DNA of 64,000 nucleotides, taken from contig CALJOM010000003.1 in NCBI GenBank assembly GCA_937981765.1, positions 1-64,000 of the forward strand, read 5' to 3'. This document shows, one piece after another, positions 46,290-56,500 of the stretch. How positions within the stretch are numbered: position 1 is the first letter of the stretch; each line of letters starts with the position of its first letter. The stretch comes from an uncultured Bacteroidales bacterium (lineage in GTDB: Bacteria; Bacteroidota; Bacteroidia; Bacteroidales; Salinivirgaceae). Under the pieces are notes generated by a model. The model saw only the letters and a program-made list of their open reading frames with translations, was not told the origin of the DNA and did not search any database. A program made the position numbers and the translations under genes.

Positions 46290-47183
46290 TCAAGGGTTTT
46301 TTATCAATAGCTCAATATGGATTTCGTTGTTACTAAATTTTAACCCTCTTATTCGAAACGTAAAATCGTTAGCTGAGACACCTTCATCAATTTTTTCAGC
46401 AGAATAATTATACATTTCACCCATTTTTTTTACCTGCTCACTTTTTAAACGACTATAACTACCCAAGACAACGTTCATTTCTCGCATAAAGTTAATCCAA
46501 AGACCATATCGGTATTTTTGAGGGATTGAATCTCCTGGTAAAAGATAACTGTAATGTGTAATTGGTAGATTAAAAACAACGTTTTCAACCTGTGTATAAA
46601 CATCCTCCGAGTTGCCGTATTTCATGTAAACTAAATATTCACCAGGGGTTTTGCTATCTTTTAAGAACATTTCAATAACCTCTGAATATTCATTATATCC
46701 CCCAACCTGATATTCCACAAGATATCGGTTGCATGAAAAGGCAAAATTGGTATCTATCTCATTCGAAGGAGTAATAAACACAATGGCTTCATTAAAAGAA
46801 GTAAACATGGTATCTACCGCCTTTACAGAGGGAATAAGGTTAGAAGTAACTTTTAAGTCGATCATCGACTCGTAGGTCCCAGTATTTCCACGTGCTTGTT
46901 CAGTTTGAAACCCAGTGGTGTAATTTTTAATTTTAACCCCTTGTGATAGAGCTAAAAGGGCTTGTGCCCTTTTAGTTGCTTGTAAAATAGCAGTAGTAGA
47001 ATCTAAGCCGGGATCTGAAATTCCAAAATACAGCTCTTCATTAACATTATTAAATGAGTATAATTTTGGAGGAATCAGCGAAGGTTTTACACCAAAACGA
47101 TAGTAATCTTCGTTGAGATTTTGCGCAAAACAGTGGAGAAAAAATCCAAGGATTGCTAATAATAGGAAAACATTTTTATCCAT
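46290..47183 (-). CDS. Exported protein of unknown function (LPP20-like repeats?)
   Basis: 297 residues with a signal peptide (hydrophobic core 5-20, cleavage near HCFAQ). The segment LQATKRAQALLALSQGVKIKNY near 68-90 recalls the LPP20 lipoprotein domain, where an Ala-rich helix precedes a beta-sheet, but I cannot confirm this. The rest is mixed alpha/beta without catalytic motifs. Downstream of greA and a HIT gene in one direction. Function unknown. Confidence 0.55.
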   Translation of the reverse strand: MDKNVFLLLAILGFFLHCFAQNLNEDYYRFGVKPSLIPPKLYSFNNVNEELYFGISDPGLDSTTAILQATKRAQALLALSQGVKIKNYTTGFQTEQARGNTGTYESMIDLKVTSNLIPSVKAVDTMFTSFNEAIVFITPSNEIDTNFAFSCNRYLVEYQVGGYNEYSEVIEMFLKDSKTPGEYLVYMKYGNSEDVYTQVENVVFNLPITHYSYLLPGDSIPQKYRYGLWINFMREMNVVLGSYSRLKSEQVKKMGEMYNYSAEKIDEGVSANDFTFRIRGLKFSNNEIHIELLIKNP

Positions 47184-47252
47184 TGGTGATATTTTTGCGC
47201 AAATTATAAAAAATGTTTGGTGTGTTATTCTTTATGAGTGGAAAAACTTCAT

Positions 47253-47651
47253 TTAAATTATTAAATGTTTTAAGATTAAATGCTGTATTTCAAGCATTTC
47301 ATCATCCGAAAGTTTGATTTTGGGATTCATAAAATTACAATCGCTCATGGAATTAATAGGAACAAGATGCAAATGCGCATGGGGTACTTCCAATCCAATA
47401 ACATGAACCGAAACTTTTCTGCATGAAAAAACAAATTTCAAAGTCTTTGCAATTTTTTGGGATAGATGCAATATTTCATCAATTTCCGTTTCGGAAAGGT
47501 CAAAAAAATCATCCACCTCTCTTTTAGGAACGACAAGGGTGTGGCCTTTATGCAAAGGATTAATATCAAGGAATGCAATAGAATTTTCAGTTTCAGCAAT
47601 TTTGTAACAAGGGATTTCGCCTTTAATAATTCGAGTAAAAATTGTGGCCAT
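47253..47651 (-). CDS. HIT-family nucleotide hydrolase
   Basis: 132-residue histidine-triad protein that hydrolyses or transfers nucleoside monophosphates (HINT-type). It has CIF-like start IFTRIIKGEIPCYKI, AFLDINPLHKGHTLVVPKR and the triad HAHLHL (near residues 92-97). Six bases after greA, so co-transcribed. Confidence 0.95.
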   Translation of the reverse strand: MATIFTRIIKGEIPCYKIAETENSIAFLDINPLHKGHTLVVPKREVDDFFDLSETEIDEILHLSQKIAKTLKFVFSCRKVSVHVIGLEVPHAHLHLVPINSMSDCNFMNPKIKLSDDEMLEIQHLILKHLII

Positions 47652-47657
47652 AATAAA

Positions 47658-48134
47658 TCAAATTAATGAAACGTTTAGTATTTCAAACTTAAGAGTTCCG
47701 GCAGGAACAACAATTTCAGCTATATCTCCGGGTTTTTTACCCATCAATCCTTTAGCAATAGGGGTTGAAACGCTTATTTTGTTTTCCTTAATATCACCTT
47801 CCCCATCAGGAACTATTGAGTATTCAACAATACTTCCAGTATTAAGATTTTTAAGTGTAACCTTAGTTAATAGCTGAACTTTTGAGCTATCGAAATCCTC
47901 AGCCTTGATTATTTTGGCATTTCTTATTTTTTCTTCCAATTGAGAAATTCTAAGCTCCAAAAGTCCTTGTGCTTCCTTTGCAGCATCGTATTCAGCGTTT
48001 TCCGACAAGTCACCTTTATCTCGTGCCTCAGCAATTTGTTTAGCAATTTTTGGCCTTTCTTCTTTAATTAAATAATCGAGTTCTGCTTTTAGCTTTCTAA
48101 GTCCTTCTTCGGTCATTAAATTTGACTGATTCAT
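47658..48134 (-). CDS. greA: Transcription elongation factor GreA
   Basis: 158 residues. Cleavage factor that rescues backtracked RNA polymerase. The N-terminal coiled coil has LKAELDYLIKEERPKIAKQIAEARDKGDLSENAEYDAAKEAQ (genome about residues 14-55), with the catalytic Asp-Leu-Ser-Glu tip DLSENAEYD. The C-terminal FKBP-like domain ends MGKKPGDIAEIVVPAG. A transcription terminator lies upstream, between it and the PorV-like gene. Confidence 0.97.
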   Translation of the reverse strand: MNQSNLMTEEGLRKLKAELDYLIKEERPKIAKQIAEARDKGDLSENAEYDAAKEAQGLLELRISQLEEKIRNAKIIKAEDFDSSKVQLLTKVTLKNLNTGSIVEYSIVPDGEGDIKENKISVSTPIAKGLMGKKPGDIAEIVVPAGTLKFEILNVSLI

Positions 48135-48161
48135 ATAGGTACAGGTTTAAAGTTGAAAAAA

Positions 48162-48194
48162 CAGAAAGAACCCCGCTTGGCGGGATCCTTTCTG
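48162..48194 (-). terminator. Terminator after the PorV-like gene
   Basis: On the minus strand a 15-bp imperfect stem (CAGAAAG arms plus GC-rich CCCGC/GCGGG) with a 3-base loop is followed by a T tract, about 20 bases after the PorV/PorQ-like stop and just before greA. Confidence 0.9.
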
Positions 48195-48213
48195 CCACAA
48201 ATATAATAATTTT

Positions 48214-49257
48214 TTACAACGTTAATCGAACACCAATGGTGTGTATTCCATGAAATGGGTTGGTGTTACGATAAGAATAATCAACATTTAAGAAAGTTCC
48301 ATTTTCTTTATCAATAGGTATCTTAAGCGTAGCTCCAGCGCTTAAACCAGCAAATGCGGTTTTTCGCTCTGAATCACTGAAAATACCCTTTTCCATGGTA
48401 TAACCACCCCGTGCCAGAAAATAATTCATAAAATTATATTCAGCACCGATGGAATATTGGTCAGATGTAAAACTGTTACTGGTAAAAGATCCGGCAAGCG
48501 TTAGGAAATGATCTTCAGCCAACATAAACTCATTAGAAACTCCTATTCTCAAAAGAGAAGGGAGCTCAAATTCGTTGGATTGAAAATCAAAAGTCATATA
48601 GATGTCGTTTGGTGTGAATGCGCGATATGCAAGACCGTTGCCGCTATATTTCATAGTAGGTCCAACATTTTGCATTGATACGCCAAACCGGAAATTATCT
48701 CTAGCTCCTGCCACATATTGTATACCAGCATCAATTGCAACACCCGTAGCATTCAGATTATCTATACGTTCCGTAATTACCTTAAGACTAGCACCCCCAT
48801 ATATAGCATTGGAAAAGACGCGGGCGTACGAAGCGGTTATCGTAGTATAGGTAGGCTTAAAGGTGTTGCCAGTACCATCAGGGTTTTCAACAGATGTAAT
48901 TGGGATATCTCCAAAGTTAAACATGGTTATACCGGCAGCTAGAACTCCAGCTTCTCCCGATTTAGTTGCGAAGCCAAAGTTATTTATGTTAATATTAGAA
49001 CCCTTTAAATAATTAGTATAAGTAAAACCTAAATCTAATTTTTTTGTAAATGCCAATCCGGCAACATTTAAATACATTGCCTCAAGGCCCTTTACTGCAG
49101 ACATATTACTGTTAGCCCAACCTGTAGAAGCACCCCATGGGTTGATAAGCAACTGTGATGCTCCGGCCTCTCCGGCACGTTGTTCGTTTCCTGCCTTTAA
49201 TGAATAGGCTAGCAGAATTCCTACGAACAATATTGCTAATGATTTTAACCTTCTCAT
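48214..49257 (-). CDS. PorV/PorQ-family outer-membrane beta-barrel protein
   Basis: 347 residues with a signal peptide (cleavage near SLKAG) and repeated amphipathic beta strands ending in an aromatic-poor but hydrophobic terminal strand (TIGVRLTL). The N-terminal RAGEAGASQLLINPWGASTGWANSNMSAVKGLEAMYLNVAGLAFTKKL (genome about 27-74) is the FadL-like plug region typical of the PorV/PorQ (UPF0164) family. In type IX secretion, PorV shuttles cargo to the attachment complex. This copy sits directly after a 1421-residue surface protein and a TonB-dependent receptor. A dedicated partnership is inferred. Confidence 0.8.
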   Translation of the reverse strand: MRRLKSLAILFVGILLAYSLKAGNEQRAGEAGASQLLINPWGASTGWANSNMSAVKGLEAMYLNVAGLAFTKKLDLGFTYTNYLKGSNININNFGFATKSGEAGVLAAGITMFNFGDIPITSVENPDGTGNTFKPTYTTITASYARVFSNAIYGGASLKVITERIDNLNATGVAIDAGIQYVAGARDNFRFGVSMQNVGPTMKYSGNGLAYRAFTPNDIYMTFDFQSNEFELPSLLRIGVSNEFMLAEDHFLTLAGSFTSNSFTSDQYSIGAEYNFMNYFLARGGYTMEKGIFSDSERKTAFAGLSAGATLKIPIDKENGTFLNVDYSYRNTNPFHGIHTIGVRLTL

Positions 49258-49276
49258 ATACGTTGTATTTACTTTT

Positions 49277-52200
49277 TTAGAAGTTAGAAAGATCAGCCGG
49301 GCGCATTACGCCAAACCATTTAATTACGCGCTCACCAACATTTGGGGCGGAGATGTGAATAAGATAGATACCTCCGGCAATAGGAACATTATCTTTATTT
49401 GTGAGATTCCAATCAATCCAAGGTATATCACTATCTTTTGTAAACTCACGAATTAAGGTTCCGTTCATATTGAAAATACGAACAGTACAAGTTCTTGGCA
49501 AGTTTGTAATTTTTACCAAGTTGCTTATTTGTGTTAACTCGTAAGGGTTATGTGCGTAGTAAGGATTGGGCACTACCTTAACTTTCTCCAGCATCTTAAC
49601 AGCGGTTTCACGATTATTTCGTGTTGGTGCTAGCTGGTCGAGTGAAAAGGTTATGTAAGGATACCCCTTATTAATCGCATTTTGAATTGAATCGTAGTAA
49701 ACAGTTCCTCCCACATTAGCAAAATAAGGATAACCCATACGTATTTTAATTTTAACTTCATTATCAGGCATCTCCGCATAGTTTTTCCATTGATCTGCTC
49801 TTCCGACTAACGGAATAGTAACCCAGGCTGCGTTGAGCATCGTTCTACCAATTCTTGTCATAAGAGCGTTTACGTTAGTAGCACCAGAAGTGTTATTTCT
49901 GTCGAATAAGTTGAACAAAACTCTTCCATAGTCATAGGCTGGAAAGTTTCCTCCGTTTATAGCACTACTGAAAGTTTGGCCAGTATTGAATACATAAACA
50001 AAATGTTTCCCACCAAAGACCGGAACTCCATCAACTGAAAAGAGTTGGTGGGTGGGATTCCATATCATATCGCGACCGTTTTGTCCAACGAGATAGGAAT
50101 CTTCTCCAAAGGCGATATTCAATCGCTGACCTGAGCCAATATCGATGGCATACCCTGGGAACCAACTCATTCCATAAGCGGATACAAAGTTTGGATCATC
50201 CGGATTATCAGAAGGTGGCATGTTCATTGAATCGGCACTCACTCCTTCCTTATTCTTGGATGGAGCCTGCCGAAGCATAAATTTACGTGCCCCACCTTCA
50301 GAAATGGAATTTAAACCATTAACTGTATAGGAGGGAGCATCCTCACATGTTTCTATGACGATACATCTGGTCCATTTTGATTTGTCTTTGGTGATGACTA
50401 TGTCAACGCTCGGTATCGAAAACTTCCGATCGGGATGCCCAATACTAGGAAAGCCTCCCGGATGGTATCTATCTTTTGAAACAAATCGATAATAGGTCCA
50501 GGTTCCGTTAATAATCTTTTCAAAGAATTGCTCAGGATCACCTTCCACATCAGCGTATCCAATAGCGCTGAAGGTACCAGCACGTATCCAGTTAAAGGGT
50601 GTTTGTCCTTCACCATCAGGTAATCCCATAAGCCAACGATTCAAAGGATTGGCATACTCGATGGAGGAATATAATACACCGTTGTTAATTCTGGGCAACC
50701 CAGCTAATGCCGGAGCGTTGTAAATTGGGAATTGAGATTGTACAACATTAATTGCGATACCATACTCTGGGATAATGTATTCATAAGCGTTTTTAAACCA
50801 TACAGGGCTCTTTAAGGTATCTGTTCCGTCTTTAATTAAAACCCATTGTGTGTTGAGTATAAGACCAGATGCATCGCGATTCGAATAAGTGTTCGTTTGA
50901 AGGTTATAGGTAAAATCTATTCCCAGCTGTCCTCCCATATTGGACATTAGAACAAGGTTTGGGTCCAGATATAAGGTGTAGTTTCCCGGGGTAATGTTTA
51001 ATGGGTCTATCACTTTAACATCAAACGGCCCGTAATTCTTTTTATAAGAACGTACACGAACAACCCAAGGTTCACCAGCCATGATTTGATTAATCGTGGA
51101 GTCTTCGAGCTCAAGTATGTTGTTAGCATTACCACGTCCAGAAAGATATTGCATAGCAGGTTTATCGCCATACTCAGCGTTTAGTATGGTACCTCCGCCA
51201 CTAACTTCTGGTGGACGAGGTATAAATTCGTATTTTCGAATTTCACCGGCAGCTGACTTACGACTAGCAAGGTAGGGGGTCTTTTGTCCATCCAAAGCAT
51301 CGGGATTGTTCTGGTCGTATTGCTTGTAATTATTGTAAGCGTAGGCAATGGCGATATAATAATATTTTTTATAGTTTACTAAACGTGCTTCACCGCTGGA
51401 GGCAAACATATCATAAAGGATTTCAAAACTATGCTTGATTCCTTGGTCAGCTCCATTAACCATAATTTGATAATGATTAGCACCCGCATTAGCATCCCAA
51501 GTGTAATTAACAAGTTTAGAAACACCATCCTGTATATCGCATTGGAAAACAAGTTTTGAAAACCTTTCGTCGTAGATTTGATTTACCGTTACATCCTTAT
51601 TCTTCAACTGGAAAACTTGATACCCTTGAAATTTATATTTTCTAGCTTCAACAGGATAGGATGGTGAAATAAATGGATCAACTTCCTCATAGCCTTCGAG
51701 ATAGTTATTCGAGCTTAATGGGTTAGAGATGTGAACGATAAATCGTTGGTCGAGTTCAACAACGGTTAGATCGGGGGCGTGAGGCCCATCAATCATCCGG
51801 AAACAATTTTCGAATAATTTCTGACACTTATCATCGGCAATTTTCAGAAGTGCAACGGAGTGTTCTCTATCTCCGGTTGATGTACGTGCCCATGGTACCC
51901 CAATAGTAATATAGTTAGTAGCACCCGGTAAAAGTTCGAATGGGCCGGCGGATTGCAGCAAGCGACCATCAACAGGTTCGGTCATTTTCCAACCTCCAGG
52001 GGTGTTGTCGTTCGGGTCTATACCCGCAGTACCCCAGTTACAGTTATCAGTTTTCCATGGGAACATGAATTCAGCTTTAAGAGTGCCTCCATAGCCACTA
52101 CCGCCATAGGTCATAGGAGTTCCATCCAACCAAATTCCACGGAGGTAGTTATAATAGTCGATAGCAATGGCGGGGTCGCCCGTTGGAGTACCAGATTCTT

Positions 52201-53542
52201 TCTTGTGATAAACGAATCTACGCATTCCCCAACGTTCGTTATCGGGAATACCATCTCCAAAGTTTAGCCCGTTAATATTTCCATTAAAGATATTTCCAGC
52301 ACTTACTCTATCGCGGCGGATAACGTTGCCATTCTCGTCAAGCACGTCGCGATAACCATTCTGACAATCAGGTTCTACTTCACCTAATCCTGGCCAGTTT
52401 GATTCATCGTCGTAGTTATTGGGGTCTTGATATGGACCTTCAAAAAAGTCGAACCCAACTGCAGGGGGATTTTTTCCGTAGGTGATCCCTGATCCATCGC
52501 CATCATCGTTATCGCCATTGTAGGCAAAACTCAATCCACGGTTGATATCACAGCCCACAACATCGTCGTCATAATCACCTACGTCAGCATCAACCCATAC
52601 TCCAAAATATGCGTTACGCAAGGTGTAGGTTGACCTATTTATAAGTTGATAATTATAAAAGGTCATATTGTTCAATTCATCGTTAGTAGAGAATGCAAAG
52701 GCTTGAGCTCGAATCTCCATACCAATAGCGGCTCCTTGGCTTTGCGTGTGAATATTGCCTTTGTCATTATAAACCCACCATATGGTTTGATCCCCGTATA
52801 GTGTAACCGACATATTGTTCAAACTATCGGCTCTTCGTTCTGGTACGAATTTACAATCTGTGGTTCTTTCAAAGTCGTAGTAGGGATAATCACCACCATC
52901 AACGTTATAGCGTCCATTACCGTCTACATCCATATAGGGAGCTAAATATCTGTCATATTCCGGATTTTCCTCGTTAAAGTCTGGACCGTTACCGGGCCAT
53001 TCTTGCAAAACAAGTGGTACTGTGTATCCGGGGAAATCACGCTGCCGGGTTTCCGGATCGGCACGGGTCCATGCACGGAACGTCGAAACCATATCGCGGT
53101 CTATCTTCCAAAGCCTGTCGTAACGGTTACAAATCTCAGGAGTAACGTTAGCCAAGTTTGGCCCGCGAGCTACAAGTGGCCCCGGCCAAAAATCGTTTCC
53201 ACTATTGCCGGAGGTAAATGTACGGGCTGCAACACGCAATTGTCCATTAACGTCAACCCCTGCAACCCAAATTCCTCCAGCGTAAACAGACTGCTTCCCA
53301 CTACCTTTAGGGACTTCATATGAAGCGCCTCCATCAGTCCATTTACCTCCACGGGTACCTATTACAGCTCGTACGTTGTTCAAGTCAACGAAAGCTTTAG
53401 AATTACCATTAGCACAACCAGCTTTAACGTTGGTAACACCTTTAGGTAACTTTGTCGATTTTCCGGCTGGGGGAACTGAATAACTTATCCCCACAATCGC
53501 AAAGATTGCCAGAAACAGTATAAATTCTCGGATGTTTCTCAT
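49277..53542 (-). CDS. Giant secreted surface protein with Ca2+-loop-like motifs and sorting-like C-terminus
   Basis: 1421 residues. Signal peptide (core about 6-20). The N-terminal third contains WVAGVDVNGQLRVAAR near 92 and several Asp/Gly loops that look like calcium sites: DVDGNG at 205-210, DADVGDYDDD near 317-327, NGDNDDGDGSG near 342-352 and FGDGIPDNERWG near 428. The middle is beta-rich with fibronectin-like segments. The last 100 residues (VVPNPYYAHNPYEL onward) resemble a FlgD/T9SS sorting domain with TVRIFNMNGTLIREF and GGIYLIHISAP, but they end in an extra FGVMRPADLSNF after the usual KxxKW strand. No enzyme motif is visible. It lies 19 bases before the PorV-like gene and 28 after the receptor gene. 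Confidence 0.75.
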   Translation of the reverse strand: MRNIREFILFLAIFAIVGISYSVPPAGKSTKLPKGVTNVKAGCANGNSKAFVDLNNVRAVIGTRGGKWTDGGASYEVPKGSGKQSVYAGGIWVAGVDVNGQLRVAARTFTSGNSGNDFWPGPLVARGPNLANVTPEICNRYDRLWKIDRDMVSTFRAWTRADPETRQRDFPGYTVPLVLQEWPGNGPDFNEENPEYDRYLAPYMDVDGNGRYNVDGGDYPYYDFERTTDCKFVPERRADSLNNMSVTLYGDQTIWWVYNDKGNIHTQSQGAAIGMEIRAQAFAFSTNDELNNMTFYNYQLINRSTYTLRNAYFGVWVDADVGDYDDDVVGCDINRGLSFAYNGDNDDGDGSGITYGKNPPAVGFDFFEGPYQDPNNYDDESNWPGLGEVEPDCQNGYRDVLDENGNVIRRDRVSAGNIFNGNINGLNFGDGIPDNERWGMRRFVYHKKESGTPTGDPAIAIDYYNYLRGIWLDGTPMTYGGSGYGGTLKAEFMFPWKTDNCNWGTAGIDPNDNTPGGWKMTEPVDGRLLQSAGPFELLPGATNYITIGVPWARTSTGDREHSVALLKIADDKCQKLFENCFRMIDGPHAPDLTVVELDQRFIVHISNPLSSNNYLEGYEEVDPFISPSYPVEARKYKFQGYQVFQLKNKDVTVNQIYDERFSKLVFQCDIQDGVSKLVNYTWDANAGANHYQIMVNGADQGIKHSFEILYDMFASSGEARLVNYKKYYYIAIAYAYNNYKQYDQNNPDALDGQKTPYLASRKSAAGEIRKYEFIPRPPEVSGGGTILNAEYGDKPAMQYLSGRGNANNILELEDSTINQIMAGEPWVVRVRSYKKNYGPFDVKVIDPLNITPGNYTLYLDPNLVLMSNMGGQLGIDFTYNLQTNTYSNRDASGLILNTQWVLIKDGTDTLKSPVWFKNAYEYIIPEYGIAINVVQSQFPIYNAPALAGLPRINNGVLYSSIEYANPLNRWLMGLPDGEGQTPFNWIRAGTFSAIGYADVEGDPEQFFEKIINGTWTYYRFVSKDRYHPGGFPSIGHPDRKFSIPSVDIVITKDKSKWTRCIVIETCEDAPSYTVNGLNSISEGGARKFMLRQAPSKNKEGVSADSMNMPPSDNPDDPNFVSAYGMSWFPGYAIDIGSGQRLNIAFGEDSYLVGQNGRDMIWNPTHQLFSVDGVPVFGGKHFVYVFNTGQTFSSAINGGNFPAYDYGRVLFNLFDRNNTSGATNVNALMTRIGRTMLNAAWVTIPLVGRADQWKNYAEMPDNEVKIKIRMGYPYFANVGGTVYYDSIQNAINKGYPYITFSLDQLAPTRNNRETAVKMLEKVKVVPNPYYAHNPYELTQISNLVKITNLPRTCTVRIFNMNGTLIREFTKDSDIPWIDWNLTNKDNVPIAGGIYLIHISAPNVGERVIKWFGVMRPADLSNF

Positions 53543-53570
53543 CGTTTTATTTATTTTGATTTTTTTTCAA

Positions 53571-56500
53571 CTAAAATGAAAACAATACTCCAATCCTTGC
53601 TGTACGAGGCAGACGATAATTGCCCGGATGGTTGATTAGTATAGCATATACTTCACGATAAGCCTGTGGATCTGGTCGTTGATTAATAATAGGCTGGCTT
53701 GTTCCATAAGTCAAGAATCCGTCATCATCAGGGTTACCGGTAGTAGAGTAAACGTTAGCAATGTTTAGAGTATTGAATAAGTTTGATACATCCAAATAAA
53801 CATTGAGAATACCATATTTAGCTTTTCCTTCCCTATCGGCCCCAAGGGATATTTTAAAGTCTTTATCAAACCTAGCATTCACAGTTGTAACCCATGGCAT
53901 GTTATTTCCGTTTAATTTACCAATCAAAAGGTTTGTTCCCTTTTCTCGGGACGAATAGGGAGTACCGCTATTTGTCATCAAAGTAATGTTCATACCGGCG
54001 TTAGCAAGAATGTCGGCACCAAAAATCTTTGGTCCGTTGTAATCTTTACCCTCACCATAGCGATAGTCAAGAACGGCACTGATCTGATGCCGCGAATCGA
54101 AATCGAGCGGATAGATTGTTCTAAGGTTAGAGAAGCCTTTTATGATAAGGTTATAGGCAGTAGTAGCATCGGAACCGGTACCTTTAGCAAACTGAAGGGT
54201 ATATGATGCTCTCAAGGAAACGTTTCCTGTTCTACGTAAATCGTAAGCACCGGTGAATCCTTTTACGGTTCCGAAGTCAAGATTACCATATGTTAAATAT
54301 GAAACGGGGTAAGCTCCGGCAACACTCATCAACTGAATCATGTCGCGCATTTCACGATAGAACGCAGACAACTTGATAGCAGAGGTTTCGGATACTTTTT
54401 GTTGGAATCCTAATTCGTAGTCGATAGTTTTCTCTGGACGAGTGTTTGGGTTACTAATAACCTGTTTTTCCTGGTTACGGATAAAGAGATAATCCAGATA
54501 ATCAATTCTTCCACGTGATGGACGTTTTGTCAATACGTCGTAGTGAGCGTAGAAAAGTGCCTCATCGGAAATTGGGAAGCTGAATGAGATACGAGGCATT
54601 GGAACTATTTCGGGTTTGTAATCGGTGAATGAGTTAAGGAAACTTTGTGAACCCACTTGATCTCCGGCTACGAGGAAAGGATGTATTTCTCCGATAGCTT
54701 CCGGGCCTGATACTGGGATACCCTCTTTATTATACCATTGACGGTCGAATCGGAAACCTTTAATCTCGGTTGGGTCGGCAGAGTTGTTAACATAAATGGC
54801 CGCACCTTGAGGAATGTTTGACGGAATTGCCAATTGTCCGGTTTGGTCAAACATCCATGGGAATTGATCAAATTGTTCACCTACTCTATGGGTCTCGAAG
54901 AACAAATATGGATCCTTTAATACCTTTTGGTTTAGATCGTAATAGTCGACCCGAAGCCCAATATTGAAAATTAAATCGTTGTATGCAAATTTATCTTGAA
55001 TATATCCAGCCATATAGATCGGTTCAAAGGCAGGTACTAATCGAGAAAACCTTTGATTTCCAACAGCATCGGTATACGTTTTTGTAAAGAAATCGTTGAA
55101 AGTAGCTCTAGTAGTTAGCTTTTTCCCACCGTGGTCGAAACCATAGAAAGAGGCGTAAGGGTTGCCGCTAGAATAAAGCTCATCCGGACTAAACCAACTG
55201 ATAGAGAAGTTTTTCGGATCGATTTGGTCAACGTTAATCCATGTGGTTCCGTTCAAAGGTAGACCCAAGCTTTGGCGTAAATTAATATCAAATTGAGATT
55301 GTGAAATTCTGGAATATAATCTTGGATAATCAATGGTGTCGGTAAAAATTGGATTCCCATATGGGTCGGTTAATATTTGACCATTGACTGTTACGTAACG
55401 AGGAATTGGATTGCTGAAGTCCAATTCTTTAATGTGGTTGTTGGTATATTCGCGAGCAATAAACCACAAGCCGATTGGAGCAACACTATAGCCACGGTCA
55501 GTACGTTTTTCGTATTCAAATCCCGCCGAAACTTCGTGGCCTTTAATGTCGAACGACAAGGCTCCGGTAGCACGCAACATCAGGTTATCGTATTTTGAAT
55601 AAGCATTGTTTACCGTACCAGGCATGGATATACGCGGAGAGCCTAGTCCAAAAGAGTTGAAAACTAAGGATTTAGGAGATCTGCCATTCATATACCCCCC
55701 CCACTCTTCCAAATCGCTTGGACGAATTTGGTAGTTACCAAGATATGGAACAAGGTTTTCGTAAATTAATTCATTATATCTGGCCAAAAGTGGATTTATA
55801 TTGGTAGAAACTACGCTATCTAACACAGCATAAAATGCATTTTGCTTGTATCCATTGAGGTTTTCTATGGGTTCATAACCGTATTCGTAGGAAGGAATCT
55901 GGCGAACGTACATCCTTCCATAATATCCATATTTGAATACATCGCTCATATATTCAGGATGTCCACTTTCACCATTGGTGCGCGATATGTCAAATTGTAA
56001 ACTGTAGTTGATATTAGATATTAGAGTTGCTTCTTGACCCTCAGCTTTTTGGGTACGGAATCGTTGATTAAAGCGTATGTAGGCGCGCTGGGTTGTGTTG
56101 ATATTTAAAGGGTTGTTTTCCCAATTAGTAAAGGAAAATGCTCGAACATAACTATTAAAACGATTATAATCGAAAGTCCCACCAATAGTTATCTGGGTAT
56201 TGTCGGAAGGTTTAATATCAATTTTTGCAGCGGCCATGGCTTTAAAACTTCCAACATTTTTTCGTACATCAATTTTCTCGAAAGCATCTCCTCTAAAATA
56301 GTTAATCAAAAGCTGGTTTTGAGTTCCATAACCAATTACGGGCGTTCTTTTTAATGAGTCGAGATATTCTTGTTTAAGAACGTATTGTCCAATGGCTGAA
56401 GGTCTTGGGTCGCCAATGCTTCCAATTTCACCGGCTAAAAGAAATCCTACAATAGGCTTTTTAATTATGCGTTCAGGATTGTTTGGATCAACAGTTTTAG

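Noticed and set aside
50398-50616. Several open frames inside the giant surface protein and the receptor genes on either strand
   Set aside because: They are shadows of the long coding frames and show no domain, signal peptide or promoter.
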